64,000 bases of DNA from Fibrobacterota bacterium (GTDB lineage: Bacteria > Fibrobacterota > Chitinivibrionia > Chitinivibrionales > FEN-1185): assembly GCA_003165595.1 (NCBI GenBank), contig PLWQ01000007.1, positions 18,108-82,107 on the forward strand. The letters run 5' to 3'. The notes below the pieces were generated by a model. It saw only the letters and a list, made by a program, of their open reading frames with translations, was not told where the DNA came from and did no database searches. The position numbers and the translations under genes were made by a program. Below, piece after piece: positions 58,128-64,000 of the stretch (position 1 is the first letter of the stretch; the number at the start of each line of letters is the position of its first letter).

Positions 58128-59972
58128 ATGCAGAAGAATCCTGATAAGGAATCTAGAATGCTTTCGGGCCGCATTCCGTTTGTAGGAATCGTGGTTCTTA
58201 TTGTGGTTATCGGCGGCCTGGCGTTTGACGTGACGAAAGCCGACAGCGACAATTTCTACGAAGACGTGCAGCGCTTCGACCGAGTGTTTACAAAGATCCA
58301 CCAGAACTACGTGGAAAGCATCGATTCGAAGAAGCTCGTGGACGCCGCGATCGAGGGAATGCTTTCCATTCTCGATCCGCACAGCAACTACTTTGAAAAG
58401 AAACAGTTCGACGAGCTGATGATCCAGACCGAGGGCAAATTCGGCGGCCTGGGCATCCAGATTTCCATTCGCGACAAGGTGCTCACGGTGATGACGCCGA
58501 TTCCCGGCACGCCCGCGGAGCGGGCGGGCATTCAGTCGGGCGACCAGATTCTCAAGATAAACGGCAAACCCACCGAGGGCATAACCATTGACCAGGCGGT
58601 AGGAAAGCTCCGGGGCGCACCTGACACCGACGTCAACATCACCATTCGCAGGCGCGGCGAGCCCAAAGACCTCGAATACAAAATCACCCGCGCGATCATC
58701 CACATCAAATCGGTCCCGTATTACGGCGTTTTCGACAACGGTATCGGTTACCTTTCCCTCAAGCAGTTTTCCCAGGACGCCGGCTCCGAGGTGGAGAAGG
58801 CGCTGCGGGAACTGGTGAAGCGCAACGTGAAGGGCGTGATTTTCGATCTCCGGTACAATCCGGGCGGGCTCCTGCCCGAGGCCATTGAGGTCGCCGACAA
58901 GTTTTTGCCCAGGAAATCGCTCGTGGTGTACACCAGGGGGCGCGTCCAGGGCCAGAACAAGGAATACTACGCGTCGTCGAACCCGGTGCTGCCGCCGGAC
59001 ATTCCGCTTATCGTTCTTGTCAATAATGGCAGCGCCAGCGCTTCCGAAATCGTTTCGGGCGCCATCCAGGACTGGGACCGCGGGCTCATCGTGGGCGACA
59101 CCACATTCGGCAAAGGGTCGGTTCAGAGCATTCTTCCCGTGGACGACGACAACCACCTGAAGCTCACCACCGCCTTCTACTACACGCCGTCCGGCCGGTG
59201 CATTAACAAACCGGAAAACGGCATCCGCGGAAAGATGAAGAAGAACGACGATGACGCGGAAGAGGGCGAGGGCAAGGACTCCACCGCAAAGGCCGACACG
59301 TCCAAGAATTCGGGCAAGGACACCACCACCTACCGCACCAAGAACATGCGCGTCGTTCACGGCGGCGGCGGCATCATTCCCGACACTATCGTGGAACAGA
59401 AGATGCCCGACCTCGTGATCCGGTCGCTGTTCCTCAAGGATGTTTTCTTTTCCTTCGCGAACCACGAATATCCCAGGCTTTCGGCCAAGCACGTCAAGGT
59501 CGACGAGAAGTTCGTGGTGACCGACCAGATCATGAAGGATTACTATCACTTCATCGATTCCATCGGGTTCAAATACCAGAGCTACGCGCAGCTCGTGTTC
59601 GACGAGTTCAAGACCAGGGCCGGTATCGCCGATTCGGCGAAGGACACCGCGAAGAAGACCATCTCCGATTCCGCGGTGTTCTCCCTTGTTAAGAAGCCCG
59701 AATGGTCGAAAGAGGAAACCGACGTTCTCAAGAAAGTCTCGCAGCAGATGGCGAAGATACTGGCCGACGAAAGCAAGCGAGAGGTGACGAAGGACGACGC
59801 GGAAATCCGCAACTACCTCAGGGAATCGCTCATGATTCGCGAACTGGGGCAGGACAACGACGTCGTCAACCGGCAAAAACTGCTGATCGACGATCAGTTC
59901 AAGAGCGCCCTGGCCATCATATCGAACAAGGCCGTGTACGAGGCCCTGCTCAAGCCGAAAACGAAGCAGTAA
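58128..59972 (+). CDS. ctpA: S41 carboxyl-terminal processing protease (CtpA/Prc family), 614 aa
   Basis: TM or signal anchor (about 14-33), N-terminal helices, PDZ domain (about 100-190), S41 domain with NNGSASASEIVSG (Ser about 304) and TTFGKGSVQ (Lys about 329), the Ser-Lys dyad spaced 25 residues as in Prc. A charged C-terminal extension (about 360-614) is long for the family. Envelope quality control or processing of exported proteins. GGAG upstream of the ATG at 58128. ppiD-like gene follows. Confidence 0.92.
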   Translation: MQKNPDKESRMLSGRIPFVGIVVLIVVIGGLAFDVTKADSDNFYEDVQRFDRVFTKIHQNYVESIDSKKLVDAAIEGMLSILDPHSNYFEKKQFDELMIQTEGKFGGLGIQISIRDKVLTVMTPIPGTPAERAGIQSGDQILKINGKPTEGITIDQAVGKLRGAPDTDVNITIRRRGEPKDLEYKITRAIIHIKSVPYYGVFDNGIGYLSLKQFSQDAGSEVEKALRELVKRNVKGVIFDLRYNPGGLLPEAIEVADKFLPRKSLVVYTRGRVQGQNKEYYASSNPVLPPDIPLIVLVNNGSASASEIVSGAIQDWDRGLIVGDTTFGKGSVQSILPVDDDNHLKLTTAFYYTPSGRCINKPENGIRGKMKKNDDDAEEGEGKDSTAKADTSKNSGKDTTTYRTKNMRVVHGGGGIIPDTIVEQKMPDLVIRSLFLKDVFFSFANHEYPRLSAKHVKVDEKFVVTDQIMKDYYHFIDSIGFKYQSYAQLVFDEFKTRAGIADSAKDTAKKTISDSAVFSLVKKPEWSKEETDVLKKVSQQMAKILADESKREVTKDDAEIRNYLRESLMIRELGQDNDVVNRQKLLIDDQFKSALAIISNKAVYEALLKPKTKQ

Positions 59973-60022
59973 CGGACGCACAAGTGTAACCGTCTTTTAG
60001 AAACGGATATGGGAGTAATGCT

Positions 60023-61846
60023 ATGATTCAGACGCTTCGAAACAATGCCGCAATTATAATGTGGGTGGTGATAGTCGCGTTTGTCGCGACCATCGTGTTT
60101 GCCTGGGGTATGGACCTGTCGAGTCACAACAGGGTCAAGGATTCGATAGGGAAGATAAACGGCAAGGATATCTCCCTCAGGACTTTTGAGCGGGAAGTGA
60201 GCAATGCGCGCGAAAAGGACCGGGACCAGAATGCCGGTGCCGAGGCCACCGCCTACCAGAGCAGGATGATCCCGCGCCAGGTATGGGATGCCGAGGTGAA
60301 AAGGATCCTGCTGAGGGACGTGTTCACCGCGATGAACATCGGCGCTTCCGGCGACGAAGTGTTTGAGTTTATCAGGAAGAATCCTCCGCAGGAGATCGTG
60401 AATGCCAAGCAATTCCAGACCGACGGCGCGTTCGACACCTCCAAATTCGTTTCGTTCCTGAACAAGCCCGAGATCTACGACAATCAGGGGATGCTGGAAT
60501 TCGAGCGCAGCATCCGCGATTTCTCGGTTCCCCTTCAGACACTGCATCTGCTGCTCGCGGTGCAGGACTTTCCGACCAAGGCCGAGATAGCCTACGATTA
60601 CAAACAGCAGAACGAGAAGGCGGCATTCGAATTCGCAAAGGTCAACGTGAACTCCTTTGTGCCCGACAAGCCCGCCGACGCGGCCGTGACGGCATATTAC
60701 GAGGCGCACCAGGATTCCTTCGCTACCGACGAACAGGCCGACCTCTACTTTGTGAAGATCCCGAAAGTCGCCACGCCGGCCGACAAGGATGCTATCTACA
60801 AGGAAATGATTGGCCTGCGCGACAAGATCAAGCCCGGCGATTCCTCCTTCGCCGAAGAGGCCAAGCTCGAATCGGACGACGAAAGCACTGCCGCGCAGGG
60901 CGGCGAACTGGGCTGGATCACAAAGGGATCCTTGCCCATGATGCCCGAATTCGATTCAACGCTTTTCTCGGTGCCGGTGGGCCAGGTCTCCATGCCCGTG
61001 CGCACCCGCCTTGGGTATCACCTGATCCTGGTTGAGCAGCGCCAGGTGAAGGACGGCAAGCAAATGGCAATGGTTCGCCATATTCTTAGAAAGATAGTGC
61101 CCTCGGCCGAGACGCTGGATCACCTCAACGCGCTGGCCGACAGCGCGCATGCCTTGATTGTTTCGGACGGCATCAAGAATGTGGCAAACAAGATTTCCAC
61201 TGCCATCGCGGACTCCACCGGGCTTTTCAATCGCGGCGACATGGTTCCCAAGGTGGGCATAGTGGCCGGAGCCGCTTCGTATGCCTTCAACAGGGCCGAG
61301 AGCGAAATATCCGACCTGCTCGAAAACGAGGAAGGGTATTTTATTTTCCAGATCAAGCGCAAGGTGAAGAAGGGCATACTCCCGCTTGACGTGGCAAGAG
61401 ACCGCATCGTGACGGCTCTCAGCGACGCCAGCAGGCTGGAAAAAGCGAAGAAGCATTTTGAAGAGTTCCTGGCCAAGGTGCCGGACAAGAACGACGTTGC
61501 GCACTACTCGAAGTACGACACCCTGGTTGCTTCCGGCGTCTCCGACACCGTCGCCCGCCTGCAATACACGCCCGTGGGATACAATAATCCGGCAGTCGCG
61601 GCCGCCTTTGCCTTGCCGGATGGAAAGGTGTCGGGCGTCATTCCCGCGACAGGAGCATTTTGCGTGGTGAAGCCCGTGTTCCACAAGAAGGCGCCGGACA
61701 CGGTACCGTGGGGATCACCGGAAGTGACGGCCATCCAGCGGCGGCTGATCGCCGCGAACGCGGAAAAGAACTTTGACAACTGGCTCACGACGTATAAGAA
61801 TTCGGCGAAGATTGTGGACAATGTGAATCAGTTCTATTTGGATTGA
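60023..61846 (+). CDS. ppiD: PpiD/SurA-type periplasmic foldase, 607 aa
   Basis: An N-terminal TM (about 10-30) anchors it as in PpiD. A SurA_N-like chaperone region (about 45-200) is followed by a parvulin-type prolyl isomerase domain (about 225-345, GGELGWITKGSLPMMPEFD and GYHLILVEQRQ), and a diverged second isomerase-like region. It assists folding of exported proteins at the SecYEG exit; neighbours secA and ctpA fit. GGGAG 7 nt upstream of the ATG. Confidence 0.88.
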   Translation: MIQTLRNNAAIIMWVVIVAFVATIVFAWGMDLSSHNRVKDSIGKINGKDISLRTFEREVSNAREKDRDQNAGAEATAYQSRMIPRQVWDAEVKRILLRDVFTAMNIGASGDEVFEFIRKNPPQEIVNAKQFQTDGAFDTSKFVSFLNKPEIYDNQGMLEFERSIRDFSVPLQTLHLLLAVQDFPTKAEIAYDYKQQNEKAAFEFAKVNVNSFVPDKPADAAVTAYYEAHQDSFATDEQADLYFVKIPKVATPADKDAIYKEMIGLRDKIKPGDSSFAEEAKLESDDESTAAQGGELGWITKGSLPMMPEFDSTLFSVPVGQVSMPVRTRLGYHLILVEQRQVKDGKQMAMVRHILRKIVPSAETLDHLNALADSAHALIVSDGIKNVANKISTAIADSTGLFNRGDMVPKVGIVAGAASYAFNRAESEISDLLENEEGYFIFQIKRKVKKGILPLDVARDRIVTALSDASRLEKAKKHFEEFLAKVPDKNDVAHYSKYDTLVASGVSDTVARLQYTPVGYNNPAVAAAFALPDGKVSGVIPATGAFCVVKPVFHKKAPDTVPWGSPEVTAIQRRLIAANAEKNFDNWLTTYKNSAKIVDNVNQFYLD

Positions 61847-61871
61847 CAGATATGATAATCGGGAATAGGGG

Positions 61872-61903
61872 AAAGGGGCGGCGAGAGTCGCTCCTTTTTT
61901 TTT
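61872..61903 (+). terminator. Probable intrinsic terminator after ppiD
   Basis: AAAGGGGCGGCGA, loop GAG, TCGCTCC, then a run of nine T. The stem contains a small bulge. It lies 26 bp after the stop. Confidence 0.65.
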
Positions 61904-61932
61904 GCTATTTGGGGGCTTGGCAAGGCGTGGCA

Positions 61933-62057
61933 AGAGAAGATTCACCACAGAGACACAGAGGACACAGAGAAAACAAGAGAAGATTCACCGCAAAGGCGCA
62001 AAGGACGCGAAGAGAACGCAAAGAAGAGAAGAGTCACCACAGAGACACGGAGAGAGT
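61933..62057. repeat. Three degenerate direct repeats, about 40 bp each
   Basis: AGAAGATTCACC(A/G)CA-A(A/G)GG(C/A)... units begin near 61935, 61978 and 62026; each continues with CAGAGACACAGAG-like or CAAAGGCGCAAAG-like sequence. The following 62060-62150 holds CTGTCAACTGTCAACTTTGA. Part of a 526 bp non-coding region before acs; I see no gene in it. Confidence 0.55.
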
Positions 62058-62211
62058 TAAAGGGTTGAAGAGTTGAAGAAAGTTGGATCGCCGGCGGTCA
62101 AGAGTCTTTCACTGTCAACTGTCAACTTTGAACTTTCAACCCTTATTCCTTCCTGCACATCTTAATCCCATCATTACTTGCTACGTCATGGGATTTAATT
62201 CACAATACCCC

Positions 62212-62241
62212 TTGTTTGGTCCAATTTTTGCAATATATATT
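62212..62241 (+). promoter_or_regulatory. Possible promoter of acs
   Basis: TTGTTT (62212-62217) and TATATT (62236-62241), spacer 18 nt, in an AT-rich stretch 132 bp before the ATG. A weaker alternative with 16 nt spacer (TATATA) also exists. Confidence 0.4.
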
Positions 62242-62372
62242 GATTATTCAATGTCATGAAATGGGCACGGCGCCACTATGACCTTGCAAATCGGCTGAAA
62301 ATTGAACTTACTTGTCTTCAGATGTATTGTGGAGCGTAAACCAACAACAGCGTAGAGAAGGGAGTCGGGCTT

Positions 62373-64000
62373 ATGGCGGATCAACCCAATGCGATGCAGT
62401 CTCTTATGGTGGAGAAGCGGAAGTTTCCTCCTTCTGCGGAAGTTCAAAAGCGCGCGCACGTCAAGAGTTTCGACCAGTACAAGGCAATGTGGGAGAGATC
62501 TCTCAAAGATCCCGCGGGATTCTGGCTCGAACAGGCAAAGACGCTTTCGTGGTTCAAGAATCCCACAAAGGCGCTTGAGTACGACTGGAACACAAAGGGA
62601 AGAAAAATACAGCACACCTGGTTTGAAGACGGCCAACTCAACGTTTCGTACAACTGCCTCGACCGGCATCTGAATACTCCCACGGCAAACAAGACGGCGA
62701 TACTGTTCCAGGGCGAGGAGGAGAACAACGTCCGCAGGATTTCCTACAAGGAACTGCACGAGCTTGTGTGCAAGTTCGCCAACGTGCTCAAATCCAAAGG
62801 CGTCACAAAGGGCGATCGCGTGGCGATCTACATGCCCATGGTGCCCGAGCTTCCGGTTGCAATGCTTGCCTGCGCGAGGATCGGCGCCATTCATTCCATT
62901 GTTTTCGGAGGATTCTCCGCGGATTCCCTCAAAGGCAGGATGAACGACTCCCAGTGCAAACTGCTGGTGACCACCAACGTCTCTCTGCGCTCGGGCAAGC
63001 ACATCAAGCTCAAGGACATTGCCGACGAGGCGCTCAAGAACGCGCCAAGCATCGAAAAGGTGATTGTCGTTAAGGTAAACGATGAACCGTGCACCATGGT
63101 TGCCGGACGCGACACGTGGTATCACGACGAGATGGCCACGGCCTCCGCCGATTGCAAGGCCGAACCCATGAACGCGGAAGACTACCTGTTTGTGCTGTAC
63201 ACGTCCGGTTCAACGGGAAAGCCCAAGGGCGTGGTGCATTCGACGGCGGGGTATCTGCTGCATGCCTCGCTTACCCACAAGTTCATTTTCGACATCCACG
63301 ACGACGATGTCTACTGGTGCACCGCCGACATCGGCTGGGTGACGGGACACTCGTACATCGTGTACGGGCCTCTGTGCAACGGCGCGACGTCGCTGATGTT
63401 CGAAGGCGTGCCGACGTATCCGGACGCGGGCAGGTTCTGGCAAATTATTGACAAATTCAAAGTGACCGTGTTTTACACCGCGCCCACCGCGATTCGCGCG
63501 CTCATGCGCGAAGGCGACGCCTGGCCGGCAAAGTACAAACTGGATTCCTTGCGCGTGCTCGGCAGCGTGGGCGAGCCCATCAACCCCGAGGCGTGGATCT
63601 GGTATTACGAGAAGATCGGCCGCAAGCAATGCCCCATTGTCGACACCTGGTGGCAAACGGAAACCGGCGGCATTCTCATTACGCCGCTGCCCGGTGCGCA
63701 TACGCTCAAGCCCGGAAGCGCCAACAGGCCGTTTTTCGGCGTCGACCCGGTTGTGCTTCGTGACGACGGCACCCAATGCTCGGTGAACGAAGGCGGCAAG
63801 CTTTGCATCCGCAAGCCCTGGCCGGGGATGATGCGCACCACCTGGGGCGACCACAACAGGTTCATCGATACCTATTTCTCCATGTACAACGACCTGTACT
63901 TCACCGGCGACGGCTGCCGCGTGGACGAAGAGGGCGACTACTGGCTTATGGGCCGCATCGACGACGTGGTGAACGTTTCCGGCCACCGCATCGGCACCGC
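62373..64000 (+). CDS. acs: Acetyl-CoA synthetase (AMP-forming), 3'-truncated by window edge
   Basis: Starts at ATG 62373 with GGGAG 9 nt upstream and stays open to the window end (542 residues of about 650). It activates acetate to acetyl-CoA through acetyl-AMP. Visible: N-terminal KSFDQYKAMWERSLKDPAGFW, adenylation P-loop YTSGSTGKPKG (about 275), DTWWQTETGG, and the hinge/C-terminal entrance GRIDDVVNVSGHRIGT. All are family signatures. The lysine-containing C-terminal domain lies beyond the window. Confidence 0.97.
   Translation, partial: MADQPNAMQSLMVEKRKFPPSAEVQKRAHVKSFDQYKAMWERSLKDPAGFWLEQAKTLSWFKNPTKALEYDWNTKGRKIQHTWFEDGQLNVSYNCLDRHLNTPTANKTAILFQGEEENNVRRISYKELHELVCKFANVLKSKGVTKGDRVAIYMPMVPELPVAMLACARIGAIHSIVFGGFSADSLKGRMNDSQCKLLVTTNVSLRSGKHIKLKDIADEALKNAPSIEKVIVVKVNDEPCTMVAGRDTWYHDEMATASADCKAEPMNAEDYLFVLYTSGSTGKPKGVVHSTAGYLLHASLTHKFIFDIHDDDVYWCTADIGWVTGHSYIVYGPLCNGATSLMFEGVPTYPDAGRFWQIIDKFKVTVFYTAPTAIRALMREGDAWPAKYKLDSLRVLGSVGEPINPEAWIWYYEKIGRKQCPIVDTWWQTETGGILITPLPGAHTLKPGSANRPFFGVDPVVLRDDGTQCSVNEGGKLCIRKPWPGMMRTTWGDHNRFIDTYFSMYNDLYFTGDGCRVDEEGDYWLMGRIDDVVNVSGHRIGT

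Noticed and set aside
61933-62057. CRISPR array
   Set aside because: The three units are degenerate, directly joined and purine-rich, with no unique spacers of constant length and no cas gene.

Overview
The window reads as GC-rich chromosome of a didermic (Gram-negative-type) bacterium. HldD (LPS heptose), ExbB/ExbD/TonB-like proteins, type VI secretion subunits, DsbD, lipoproteins and a beta-barrel-like C-terminus all need an outer membrane. SecA is long (1036 aa) with FCB-like insertions, one secreted protease ends in a type IX/FlgD-like tail, and TPR, PEGA and AgmX-type TonB domains abound. Together these suggest the FCB group, possibly Fibrobacterota (Chitinispirillales-like). That placement is inference; no rRNA gene is present to test it.

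Layout. 1-4.1 kb: end of an outer-membrane-like protein, a short FliN-like protein, hldD and a FapA/DUF342 protein. 4.2-12.4 kb: a TPR protein, then a five-gene operon (small FlgN-like protein, PAS histidine kinase, NtrC-type sigma-54 activator, GGDEF-like membrane protein, TPR/TonB-C protein). 12.6-22.6 kb: a Ser/Thr kinase and a PEGA protein diverging from tssK-tssL-tssM, with an array of hairpins between tssK and tssL, then an unknown gene. 22.9-32.1 kb: cold-shock protein, a large Cache-like/coiled-coil membrane protein, an IspF homologue, a STAS/zinc-ribbon protein, a lipoprotein, a secreted metalloprotease and a TPR protein. 32.3-44.6 kb: dsbD, aconitase, argA, an NTT/MFS-like HEAT-repeat membrane protein with a cyclic-nucleotide-binding partner, a solute-binding lipoprotein and a TPR protein. 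45-48.9 kb: a coiled-coil protein, a membrane-anchored AraC-type protein and a transglutaminase-like protein. 49.1-54.2 kb: exbB, an exbB-exbD fusion, exbD, a TonB/AgmX protein, a PilZ protein and a FliL-like protein. 54.2-64 kb: secA, tmk, an S41 protease, PpiD-like foldase and the start of acs.

How the genes may work together. Two PMF-coupled envelope systems stand out: the ExbB/ExbBD-fusion/ExbD/AgmX cluster next to PilZ and FliL-like genes, and the tssKLM baseplate/membrane-complex genes beside a kinase. A c-di-GMP theme recurs (GGDEF-like and PilZ proteins), and flagellar-type fragments (FliN-, FliL-, FlgN-like) are scattered. secA, the S41 protease and PpiD form an export and envelope-quality neighbourhood.

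Non-coding content is rich. There are three same-strand copies of a 64-123 bp dispersed repeat (1.5, 22.0 and 44.7 kb), the tssK-tssL hairpin array, several REP/MITE-like inverted repeats, clear intrinsic terminators, and sigma-70-type promoters including a perfect TTGACA-17-TATAAT at 44904. I saw no tRNA, rRNA, CRISPR array, transposase or phage gene.
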